A stretch of 64,000 nucleotides of DNA, taken from contig NC_016133.3 of NCBI RefSeq assembly GCF_000005505.3, positions 44,853,237 to 44,917,236 of the forward strand, written 5' to 3'. The notes beneath the pieces were generated by a model that saw only the letters and a program-made list of their open reading frames with translations, had not been told where the DNA came from and searched no databases. The translations under genes were made by a program, and so were the position numbers. Numbering within the stretch: position 1 is the stretch's first letter; every line of letters starts with the position of its first letter. Origin of the DNA: Brachypodium distachyon. Its lineage: Eukaryota; Streptophyta; Magnoliopsida; Poales; Poaceae. Shown piece after piece: positions 27,401 through 37,773 of this stretch.

Positions 27401-30400
27401 GCATAATTTCCTTCTTTTATGAACAGAAGTTATGCTGGCATCAGCAACCCTACAGAACAGGGTTAATTCAAGAAAAAGCAAGTATTCGCTGTTATGACCT
27501 GTCACTTTATATTTCATCACAAGGAGATAAGTGGTGTTGAAGATAGACCCAGGCAGAATGGACATATCCATAAATGGAAAGGAAGAAATATATAACTTTC
27601 ATAAAGAGAGGAAAATATCTGGGAGGTTCTTTAATTTGACAGACCAACCAAAATCGCCAAATGGCTGAAGCAACAAACTACAATTAGTGCGGGATATTTG
27701 ACAAAACATTTATAGTGGCATTACATAATTCCCATCATGTCAGTATGAATGTGCCTATAGAAACTTCTGTATGGTATGAGTTCTATACTAGATTATACAA
27801 AAACAGAAGACGAGGGATCTTTACACATAGCACAAAATAATCGAATTAAGGGTTTAAGAAGAAAGCACGATCTGTTAAATCAAGCTTAAGTGCTCGAAGC
27901 TAGTGTTGTGATATATACAGTTGTAGCATTTACCTTATAATACAATAACGCTTTATCAAGATCACCTGCCTCCATGAACAGGCCAGCAAGATTTGACCAT
28001 GCAATCGCAAAGCGAGGATCAATATGTAATGCTTCGATGTAGCAACTGTATGCCTGAAAGCACAATTAATATGTCAAATCATACCATGTCAATATGTGCC
28101 TGAGACAAAATTCTCAGTAGTACAGAAAAAGAAAAGTTGAGTGATCCTTATGACAGCATAGAACATTACCTTAAAAAGGGCAATGGAATGTCATTGCCCA
28201 ATCAATGGTAAGAAAATATATCATAACAAAGTAGTAACAGAAATGTGGAAAAAGGATCTTTCATACATCCAATATACTGTAAAACTGAAGTGGCTTACCT
28301 CTTGAATGAAACCTTGAGACTTCATGAGATTTCCAAGATTACTGTGTGCGTCCACCTAAATCAGGACAAATTGGCATAAGTTGAAAGAAGTAAAGGACTT
28401 ATTACTTCAAAAAAAAGTAAAGGACTTACCAACTACTCCCTCCGTTCCATAATTCTTGTCTCAAATTTGCCCAAAAATGGATGTATCTATTCCTAAATAG
28501 CGTCTAGATACGTGTAATATTTCGACAAGAATTATGGGACGGAGGGAGTACTTAAGATGTTAAGATGTACATACCAATCGAGGGTTGATTGCGAGTGCTT
28601 GTCTACAGCATTGAGCTGCGTCATTCAATCTCCCCTTCCGCGTGTATGCACTAGCAAGATTTGACCAAGCATCGCAGAAGTTTGACCGCAACTAAAAAAT
28701 CCATCCACAAATGAGCGCATATTTCTCAGAACATGAAAATATTTTTGTGAAAAATCAAGGTCTCCTAGAATAAACTAGGGTAGTAATCACTTGTATAAGG
28801 TTATCAAGGCAATTTACAACATTTACACACACAAAACCCCTAAACTATCTTAGCAGATAAACATTCAATGGAGTTAATCAAGCAATGTTGATACAGCTGT
28901 TATCAGTGATATGACTTCTAAAGGTTGTAACAGAGACGCTAGAGACATATTATCAGAAGGGGCAACTCAATTACTTTGCACGTCTACAGAATATCAGACC
29001 CTGTAATTTCATGAACCTATCCCAAGCATGGGAGAAGACTATAAGCAATTCAGATGATTCACTTGCCAAAACTCAAAGATGGAAACTTTGGACATGACAA
29101 AAATTTGAAAAAAAAACACACAGAAAAAACAAACAAACAAACAAACCTGAATGGCAGTAAGATAGTAACGAATTGCAAGATCAACATCGCCCTTCTCCTG
29201 CATGGAAAAATAAAAACACTGATCACACAATTCAACAGCACAATCTCCATAAAATAGTTACTCACTTGGCAACAAAAGTTTGTTGCCACTTCTTGTCACC
29301 AAACTACCTTCCAAGCATTTGCCATGTTGCCATAGCACTCTGCAAACTGTGGATCAATAGCAAGAGCCTCCTCGTTCTTTTCAATACACATATCATAATT
29401 ACGAATCTGCAGAAAGGAATCTCAAGTTCGTTAGAAATTTTTAAGTGAAAAAGGTGGAAATAAAAGTTTCGGGAAGCATCAAGCTTGCCTGATAGTAGAT
29501 GGCTCCAAGAAGGAGAAGGTTATCAGTTCGCCGTGGATTCTTCTCATAAACAATGTTACCGTGCTCTAATGCCTCTCTGTACTTTCCTGATCTATAGTTC
29601 TGGTGGGCAAGTGCCAAGTGCCGCTCTTCGTCAACAGCTTAAGTAATATAAATTTAGTTAGGCCTAATATGTACACTGATAAAAAAATTAACCTATGGAT
29701 ATTTAAATCTGTGTGCAGGTTTTATTGAATAACACTAGTGACATGCTTAAACAATATAAACCACCAGAGCACGAATTTTGCATCCAAAGCCACACATTAT
29801 AAAATTACATAACCAAATTCTTATTTGCTTCTTTAGGGGGGCTATCCTGACCGAACTATTTGGTTGGAGTTTGCAAATGCCAAACACCCGTTTTTAGTGG
29901 GAGATAGCAGAGAAGGTACATCCACGGGATTATAATTCTAAAACATACAACTTTAGCACCAATGCTAAGAAAATACTAGAATTGTGCTAAGTGCTAACTC
30001 ACCCATAGTTAACGACAAAGACTACACCTCTTGGATACAGCTAAGGTTTTAAACTCTAGAGCATTATCATTCAAAAATCTGAATTAACTGCTAATTGACA
30101 CAAATTTGCAGGTGGTTCTCAACAAACAGGATGGTTTTATTTAACTCGATATGCCACAAGTGAGTAATAGTTTATTGATTATGAATGTTGTCCATCTCTG
30201 CACCAGAACCTGGAGACAAATATGCCATCTCTATTCACATATCTGAATGGTGAAGCGACCTTAAGAGCTTACTCTAATAGCCCACATGATATCATCAAAT
30301 TCTGCCGAAGGATTCTCTCGGCTGAGTAACCAACACAGATCGATACTCAGCATCTTATTATCAACTCAACTGCTAAACCATCTCTAAAACTGAAAGTTAT

Positions 30401-31100
30401 CACATGAATTTCCGTAACAGTCATGCTGTTTTATGTTTTCGCACAACCACCACCAGGTTCCGGCAGATAAACTGGGGCAGAAGAGCATACCATTTATAGT
30501 CCAGACTAAATCACCCGGAAAACTAGCCTACAATGTTCTTCTCGAACCTTTCTAGTCCAATTATCACAGCTCAAGCGGTCAGCAGATTGTCTCCAAGTTG
30601 CAGTTTTAAATTCAAAATCAACCCAAAAGTCACATCTATTGTAAACAGGAAATAAAAAACGACCACAACACTACCGAGTTTCCGCAAACAACTGCCATGT
30701 TTTTTCTCCCTAAAAAAGGACATATGTTACCAAATCTAACACAAAACAAGTCGCTATACCCAGCACACCCACAGGGGGGAAAGAAAATAGAAGCGAAAAG
30801 AAGAAAGATCCCGGAGGACAAGCTAAGACTCCAAAAAAAAACAAGCTAAGTAAAGAGAAACGGATTGAAAAATCGCTGACCTCCAAGCTGCTTGGGCTTG
30901 GGTTCGGGCTGGGCCCTGGCATCGATCGACAAAGACGAAGGCAGCAGGAACGAGGGGGGCGACGAGGACACCGACTCCTCGAGCTTGGGAAGGCCGAAAC
31001 CTAGCCAGTCTCCGTCGCTGCTTCCGAGAACCGGCGCCGGCGCCGGCGCCCGCGGCTGCGGCGCGTGGTGGCGCGAATCGCCGCTCTGCAGCGAGAGCAT
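21462..31100 (-). CDS. SEC: UDP-GlcNAc:protein O-GlcNAc transferase, SECRET AGENT type, 28 exons
   Basis: Coding exons, 5' to 3' on the minus strand: 31100-30881, 29637-29489, 29406-29308, 29197-29147, 28691-28575, 28355-28299, 28053-27934, 27239-27177, 27042-26964, 26419-26310, 26229-26176, 26102-26035, 25937-25835, 25667-25465, 25337-25241, 24485-24414, 24307-24231, 24036-23920, 23835-23751, 23661-23494, 23100-22990, 22900-22814, 22727-22600, 22445-22363, 22250-22145, 22053-21907, 21823-21703, 21575-21462. They sum to 3006 nt, 1001 residues, with every phase matching. A variable N-terminus ([10 protein letters not shown]) precedes tetratricopeptide repeats at residues ~76-530 ([21 protein letters not shown]). 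The catalytic half at ~555-975 contains [39 protein letters not shown] and the UDP-binding stretch [25 protein letters not shown] and the tail [20 protein letters not shown] point to SEC, not SPINDLY. SEC adds O-GlcNAc to Ser/Thr of nuclear and cytosolic proteins such as DELLAs. The gene looks fully intact. Confidence 0.95.
24081..24197 (+). mobile_element. Stowaway MITE inside a SEC intron
   Basis: Ends TACTCCCTCCGTCCCATATT and AATATGGGATGGAGGGAGTA are nearly perfect inverted repeats. It fills 117 of the 194 bp of the intron between SEC exons 17 and 18, and begins only about 33 bp from the donor. Confidence 0.9.
28434..28550 (+). mobile_element. Stowaway MITE inside a SEC intron
   Basis: Ends TACTCCCTCCGTTCCATAAT and ATTATGGGACGGAGGGAGTA. 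It lies about 24 bp downstream of the exon 5 donor and makes up over half of the 219-bp intron. Confidence 0.9.
29488..29638 (-). other. SEC exon 2 with a GC donor (GC-AG intron 2)
   Basis: The exon ends ...TATCAG|GCAAGC, a strong GC-type donor (AG|GCAAG). No in-frame GT nearby preserves the TPR sequence, and the next exon (IRNYDMC...) continues in phase. GC-AG introns are a minority class of U2 introns. Confidence 0.75.
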
Positions 31101-31440
31101 CTCCGCCTGGGTGGGTAAGCCTCCCTAGAGCGCAGGGCCGGGTAGATCGCCGGGGGGATCGGTCGGATCCCTCGAGCGCGCTCGGGAAGAGTGGCTGCTC
31201 GAGCGAGCCTTGGAGGGATGGAAGGGTGGGGAAGAGGGGAGAGAGAGAAAAGTAAAGGAAGCAGTATGGTTGTTGCCGTGTGGTAGTCGGGAATTGGAAA
31301 ATAGAAGCTGCTCGGGATTTTATATGTCCAGACTTCAGACTGTGACAGAAATACCATGACACCGTGTCCCGGTCTGGTCTGCGCACATGGTAAAATGCTA
31401 CCCCCTCTTTTTCTTTCTGTGTGCACAATCTTGAACAAAA
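31101..31440 (-). promoter_or_regulatory. SEC 5' UTR and proximal promoter region
   Basis: On the minus strand the ~150 bp before the start codon is GC- and CT-rich, as is usual for a grass 5' UTR, with the GAGAGAGAGAAAAG tract (plus strand, near 31238) as a pyrimidine run on the sense strand. No clear TATA box was found. Confidence 0.4.
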
Positions 31441-33025
31441 TAAACTAGTCCAACTAAATTTATTTTATATATTTTATATGATGAATTAAATCATTCTGCA
31501 ATCTCTATCCAACTCCACCTCCCCTCACACAATAGGATAGTAGCATTAGACTTGTTTGCCTACAAAAAGTAACGTAGCAATGATTAATTAGGTTTTTAAA
31601 ATCTAAATCTAAAAATATTTTGAGAAAAAGTTGCAAGAGCTATATCTATTAACTAGAAAACAGAGTCAGTAGTAAAATCAAAGGAAACATCTTGCATATG
31701 ATGGATGCGTTTTGCCCAATTTCGGTAACAACGGGCCGGGGAGGGGGGGGGGGGTGTTTGAACCTTAACAAAATTTTGAAAATAATCAATCATTGGGAAA
31801 ATGTTGGAGCCAGCATGATGTTATTGTCTGTGGACGAAAGTAATCAAAACTGCAGTACGGGAATCCCGAAGAACAAGTCACAACTAGGCAGCATAAAGCT
31901 CTCGATCCATGTTCGCCACTGGCACTCCAAGGAACAACACTGCGCTGACAACCCTTCTTGTACCTACATAAGATCTCTAGGATTAGCGTTGATGATGGAG
32001 GGAGCAGCGCTAAGACGGGGTCGAAGCTCGAGAACAAAAATCATCGATGCAGCCGAGGGAGACATAACCTTGTCATTTCTAAGGAACAACAAATCTCCGT
32101 GCCTTTTCTACTAACGACTCACGATGCATCCACGACATAAGGAAGAGGGCGAATGGATAAAAAACATGCGCACGCCAAAAAAAACCTCCGTCGTTAGCTA
32201 GCCCTGACCGACCCCTCACTTCTGACCACCACAAATATACTCCTAGCTGACAAGGTTTTAGATCTAAATGAAAACTGACTGCACAGAGCCCTCTCGTCAA
32301 TGTTGGAACAAGTGTTTTGCCGAGACACGCACAAATTTATAGTGACATTGCTAGAACGTAGGACCTATCTCTAAAAAATTACCCCAAATATTTGTTGCGG
32401 ATAAGCCAAAAAATATTTTGGATCATATATCGTATTTACCAATTCAAAATGGAATGAGATGTGACGGCATCTTTGGTTTTTGACAGCTTATATATGCATA
32501 ACTAGCGTAAAGTGACCAAGGCAGATTCCCAGCTCAATCTCTCAAAGCGGCATAACCAAGGCAGATTCCCGCCTCATTCCGTCATCAACGGTTGGCTTAA
32601 AAGAAAAATTGGAAAAAAAAATCTTGTTGTCGTTTAAACTGCCGAAGCAATTACCGACCCAACGCATTTGTAGGCATGTATGGCAACTACTCCACGACAA
32701 TTTGATAGCGTGGCTTCATATGTGGAGTTTCCACAGCATGCCTTCGTATGTAGTTTTCTCTCACGAGTTAAATGTTGTTGCAGTTACAAGGAGTACAAAG
32801 ACAGGCGCAGGCTTCGTATGAGGGAATCGGGAGATCGCCAATGTTATCTGAATTCGGGAAGCCATGAAATTATCAGGTGAGCACGGTTTTGTAGTATGTG
32901 TATGGTACATTTTCATCATGATACATTGTTATAGAACTTTTCCTTAGTTTAACCACACCGGTGGCTCTAATTTTACCGTGATTAGCTATGCATTCAACTA
33001 AAACATCAATAGGATATTACTAAAG
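31441..33025. other. Intergenic spacer
   Basis: A G-run (GGGGGGGGGGGG, about 31743-31754) is the only simple repeat. Open frames up to 140 codons near 31692-32114 lack recognisable motifs and I do not call them genes. Confidence 0.35.
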
Positions 33026-33228
33026 GTGTGTTTGGGACAGCTCCAACTCCACGGGTTGGGTGGAGCTAGTCATTTACAGCTTCAATTTTTCATAGAGCTA
33101 CAGATTTGAATAATTGGTAGATGTTTTATAGTTTTATATTACCTCATTCTTGAATTAATCACAGTTTTAGCTCCAAAGAAAATGAAACTATGGTGAAATT
33201 CGTGGAGTGGGAGCTGTCGAGAAACATC
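33026..33228. mobile_element. MITE-like element, ~200 bp
   Basis: The left end TGTTTGGGACAGCTCCAACT(CCAC) is matched by the reverse complement of the right end, which reads TGTTTCTCGACAGCTCCCAC(TCCAC). The element is AT-rich inside and has no coding capacity. Superfamily is uncertain; a hAT or PIF/Harbinger origin is possible. Confidence 0.55.
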
Positions 33229-33930
33229 ATGAGTTTTACGTCAAAATTATCATTAACTACGGCGAGTATTTTAGGCCATGGCATCGGAAAGATTTTGGTT
33301 AGGCGGTGGAGCACTTGAGCTCTCGATCTTTTCCCAAGGAGATAGAGAAAAGGCTGGAAAGCGACATAGATACGTTAAACCACGAGTTTAGCTCTCATTG
33401 GACCTCTTTAGAGCCGACAATTCAGCGCGGCCCGGCCTGTGCAGAGTCTCCAAGTCTAAACCAAACACAGCAACTTTAATGAAGGCAATATGGGATTGTC
33501 TGTGCCCAGGCCATCCGTGGACCAGTGATCGCTTTCTACTGTCGTTGACGTGTCCTGTGCCAAAGGAGCCAGGACAGCTGGAATAATGCATTAATGCGAG
33601 CCCTACTTGAAGCGTGGAGATGGAGACAGAGCATACCACATGCGCATATCTAGCAGGAGATCCTTGGTGGCTTTGGTGCTGACACCTGCAGGGAAGAGTA
33701 CTTGGGCCGTTGCCATCGCGTCAAAATCCGCCACACGCACGTCTCCACGTTAGGCTATTCTAGAAAGCATCTGCGTTTTCTTTCTGCTGGGGCTTGGATT
33801 TCTTTTACTCGAAAAAGGTGATTACCGAAATCTGAACAAATTCCTCAGCTCGTCATTCTTTTTCGCACTACGTGAACATCGGCACATAGCACCTACTCCG
33901 TAGTACTTAGCTCGATTTTGCTCTAAGATT
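33229..33930. other. Intergenic spacer
   Basis: No gene or structured repeat was recognised. Confidence 0.3.
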
Positions 33931-34338
33931 CGGGTCATCTTTGGATCAAAAGAATTTTGGAGGAAAATTAGAGAGTTATAATCTTAAAGAATAATTCTTA
34001 TACATAGCCTTCGGAGCATAGGATTGACACCAAAATAATTTGGTAGGATAGGAAGTTTTCCTCCAAATTTTATAAGAATCTGAACATGAGGTCTAACCTC
34101 TGGAAATTTTCCTTTGAAAGTTTCAATGCAAATTCTCTCTATCTTTCTCCTCTCTTACTCCAATTAAGTATCATATAATCTCCAAATTCCTGTGATTTTC
34201 CTAATGTAGAAGCCAAACACTTCTTTCAAGTAATTCCTATGTTTTTTGATTTCTATAGTTTTTAACATGTTATGGCATTTCAATCCTACATTTTTCATAT
34301 CTCTATGTTTTTGGATTCCTATGATCCAAAGAACCCTC
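33931..34338. mobile_element. MITE-like element, ~410 bp
   Basis: The left end GGGTCATCTTTGGATCAAAA resembles the reverse complement of the right end, which reads GAGGGTTCTTTGGATCATAG. Internal sequence is AT-rich with AGGAATT/ATAGGAAT phrases common in Tourist-like grass MITEs. The target duplication is not resolved. Confidence 0.5.
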
Positions 34339-34540
34339 AGATTACCGTGTTCAGACAAAACTTGATTTCCTTGGTCGGGCCAATTCTTTGCAATGTCACT
34401 AGAGCACAAAAAATCGAATAAAAAATAACTCCCTAAAAGGTCCACTGCTTGTTTATGTTTTTAGTACGGAGTAGTACATGTTTATATGTGATACTTGCAG
34501 CTTGCATCACTTTCAAGTTTCAACGAAGAAGTAAATTCAT

Positions 34541-35712
34541 CTGTACTACGAGAGAATATCGAGTGAAAACCCTGGTTGGATGCAAACTTGCAAACTTTCA
34601 TTCGGAGATATCGAATCCACAACGTGCGTCTAAGATGAGAGGTGGAAATCAAAAACCCACTTAGACGCAGTTTTGTTGAAACAACCCTACTTAACTCCCA
34701 CCTTCAGCACGATACGCAATCCCCATCGTCTTCCCATTCCCCGCATGAATGGTGACCTGGATATGAACACGGCGACCTCTCCTTACCTCGTGACGGTAGC
34801 CGGCGACCACCCCTCTCCTTGCAAAGTCTGACGGCACCCATGTCCTTCTATTCGGCCGCCTCAACTCTGTCCCGTCGAGAGAAAATCAGAGGACATGGTG
34901 GCGTTGGCTCATCGCGGCCTGATGGCAGCGATGCTGCACCACGCGGTGGCGGCGGTGACGCCCCCCCCCCCCCCCGCGACGGCCACCCTATGGCTGGAAC
35001 GCGGCGGTGCCCCCCCCCCCTTCCGCGACGGCCACCCTACGGCGGAACGTGGCGCGACTACCACGCCATGGCACTTCCACCACCCTGCGCCGAGTGTGAC
35101 AGCGTCCTCCTCGGCGTCAAGGCTGGCTGCGGGCGTGGGCATCACATCTGGCTGCGAGCGCGAAAGCGACCTCCTTGGCATCACGGGCAGCGATGGGAGT
35201 GCAGCGCACCCCGGACGGTTCCGACGGAGGGATAGCAACCCTCTTCACTGGGCAGCACAACAAGGATCGGAGTAGCCTTCCATGGCGGATTGGCGGTGGC
35301 GTTGAAGATGAAGAGATTTTTTTTTAGAGTGTCTATTTCTCAATCGCCTAAGATATATTTATTTCTCAGTCGACAATCGTAGCCATCCAATAAAGATTTT
35401 CTTATCCATCGGACATACATTAATCTTATTACACAAATCTCAATTGAATCAAAAAGTTATTATCATCGACTAAAAAATAATTATTTCTCGGTTGTCTAAG
35501 AAGTAGCAAAACTGTTTTTTTATTTGCGAACCGTTTTTCCTCCTCGTATGGTGCAAGGTGGGAGTCAGGCAAGGGGTTTTCTGTAGAGTTGCGTTTAAGT
35601 GGAGTTTGATTCTCACCTCTCATCTAGACCGTACGTTGTAGATCCGATAATTTCGAATGAAAGTTTGCATCCAACCAGGCTTTTTACTGCATATTCTCCC
35701 CTGTACTACGTA
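34541..35712. mobile_element. GC-rich cassette between ~150-bp inverted repeats (MULE-like/gene-capture candidate)
   Basis: The segment 34541-34690 (CTGTACTACGAGAGAATATC, GGTTGGATGCAAACTT, CTTTCATTCG, GATGAGAGGTG, CCACTTA-ACGCA) is matched as an inverted copy by 35560-35712. Between the arms lies a GC-rich stretch (34819-35275) with long open frames on both strands and two poly-C runs, then AT-rich sequence with TTTCTC-GTCG phrases. Long terminal inverted repeats around GC-rich, gene-like DNA is the form of a Pack-MULE. I could not define a target duplication, so the class is a suggestion. Confidence 0.55.
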
Positions 35713-36251
35713 CTTCTCAGGTGGGACTAGTATGTACGGCTGCACAAAGGATTAAAGGTTCAACCAAGGCAGACTGTCAGCTTAACAAGTGTAGCGACAA
35801 CTCAACCGTCAGAGCGTCGTATAATTTTTTCACTGGTGCGTAACAAGAGCTATTAATCAGAGTGGATTGCCATTGCACCCAAGCTAGTGCTGCTGATCCT
35901 AAACTTGTTTTGCTGCTACTAAACGGTGGTTGAAGAAATGTCGCACGGAGATTGGCTGATCTCTGTTAACACAGGAAGAGAACAACAAGAGGGAAAAAAC
36001 AAAAAGCAAACCATTGAAATTAATTTAAGCATGTACAGTAACTGCTAATGATACTTAATTAGAAACTGATACGGGCATACGGCTGCTAAGGCCCAGGCAC
36101 TGGCCCAGGCTGTTTGGCCTGCTACCCACTTCCCCGGGCGCCTCACCATAACAACACTTGGGCTGAAACATAAACCCGGTATATACAGGAAATCCTCAGA
36201 AAAAAACCCAGTAAATCCTGAAACAATTCAAGTACAAACACTCGAGTATTA
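35713..36251. other. Intergenic spacer
   Basis: Nothing identifiable. Confidence 0.3.
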
Positions 36252-36559
36252 TACTCACTCTGTCCAAAGATACAAGTGCAAATTTAAGAATTGTGAGAAC
36301 CAAGTAAAATCTCCTAACGACAAAGGTGTTAAGTCTATGAGTTATACTCTCAAGTTTTTTTTCCTCTAGATCAACTACACTACAGCAGAGATGCCATTTT
36401 ATAATCAATTTGGCAACGAGTAACTAGGATACAGACGTGTGGTGTGAGCTCCAGGGTCAACTTTGTCCTTGTATTTTTTTTATTTCTCATATTATATTTT
36501 TTTGTCTTTGTAAATTTTTTCACTAAAACTACGACAAATATTTAGTAACGGAAGGAGTA
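36252..36559. mobile_element. Diverged Stowaway/mariner-like element, ~308 bp
   Basis: Ends TACTCACTCTGTCC and AACGGAAGGAGTA pair as imperfect inverted repeats, with GATACAAGTGCAAATTT near the left end. It is longer than the ~117-bp class and only moderately conserved. Confidence 0.45.
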
Positions 36560-36604
36560 CTGCTATTGTTGTGATGCATGCGCTTTGTGTCTTTGTCCTT
36601 CCTC

Positions 36605-36815
36605 GTGTCACTCATTGTGACTCTTGTCCTTGTTCTCTTCTTTGTCCTGAGAGGGGCATCCAGCGATTAAGTGACTCTTCTCATCACAATTGAAGGATGT
36701 CTTCTTGTTGATCTTGGACTTCCTAGATTGGAGGAGCTGGAGTGTTTGCAGTTCTCGTGTTCTCGTGGTTGTGAAGTTTCTTGCCGTCACATCTTCTTCA
36801 GTAAATCTCATTGAA
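36605..36815 (-). pseudogene. Copia-type gag zinc-knuckle remnant
   Basis: On the minus strand SFNCDEKSHLIAGCP followed by a charged stretch (SQDKEENKDK) resembles the CCHC knuckle of Copia polyproteins, in which the first Cys is here Ser. Only about 70 codons are open, and no LTR, integrase or reverse transcriptase is visible nearby. Confidence 0.45.
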
Positions 36816-37121
36816 ACGTTTCACGAACACCATGGTTGTGATTTGTGAAGTCTCGGTATGGAATGGATTCGAGTGGGTTTTGAACATAAAGTCCTAATGG
36901 GTCTTAAGTGTTGAGCTCTCTCGAGATGTCTATGTAAGTGAAGATGTCTATGTAAGTGGAGAATTTCAACCGCGAAAGGTTACTCGAGACACAACGTCCT
37001 AGCCATTTCAGAACCACCTGTGATGTTACTAGGAGACCCTTTAGATTCACAACAACTTAAACATGACTTGACGTCTTTCTGAGTTCCCACCTGACTCTGA
37101 GTACACTGTTCGGCTACTCAA

Positions 37122-37238
37122 TACTCACTCCGTCTCATATTAAGTGATTCAAATTTGCCTACATATGAATGTATATGTGCCTAAAAAGTGTCTGGATACA
37201 TGTAATAAAAAGTCACTTAATATAGGACGGAGAGAGTA
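37122..37238 (+). mobile_element. Stowaway MITE (117 bp)
   Basis: Ends TACTCACTCCGTCTCATATT and AATATAGGACGGAGAGAGTA. Core CTAAAAAGTGTCTGGATACA is shared with other copies, with more substitutions than average. Confidence 0.85.
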
Positions 37239-37773
37239 GATAACTAGTAGGGTCTCCTAGTAAAATGTCTCAACTCTCAAGGGTTTCCAAAGTCATACCG
37301 ATGAACCACGCAATATGATATAGTATGTGTATTCCTTCAATCAGAAATCCAGAAGTTACCATTTAAAAAAGAAAAGAAATCAAGGAGTTGGAGCAGAAGA
37401 ACTTTGCCAGCAATCGATAGGAGAAATTAGATTCAGCGGAAGCTCATAAAGACGGCTAAATCAAGTCATGGGGTCGTGAATGATTTATCCTTTTACTGTG
37501 TAGGTTTATGGACTCGCAGCTGTACATAAAGACCGTGTCAATTACGGAGTTGGGTTAAAATGTGATCAGCAGGAAAGCTAGACACAGATCGGCGTTCTAG
37601 CCGAGGTGGCAACTGGCAAGTGACGACCATGTGAAGTGGGGACCATCTGAGCTGACTAAACTATATGTCCAGCTGCACTTGTCCTGGCCAGCTGCCGGTA
37701 CGAACGAATTCAAATTAACTTCCGTCTTCGCTCTCCTTCTCGCCCAAAGCCAACGTCTCTCTGCCTGAGCAAC
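37239..37773 (+). promoter_or_regulatory. Upstream region of the KIN-12 gene
   Basis: About 500 bp between the MITE and the start codon must hold the 5' UTR and promoter. I see no clear TATA box or MSA (mitosis-specific) element. Confidence 0.3.

Noticed and set aside
21462..31100. SPINDLY (SPY) as the identity of the TPR-OGT gene
   Set aside because: The C-terminal motifs ([24 protein letters not shown]) and long TPR region fit the SEC/animal OGT type instead.
31692..32114. A 140-codon plus-strand frame spanning a poly-G run
   Set aside because: It depends on reading through a homopolymer and has no recognisable feature.
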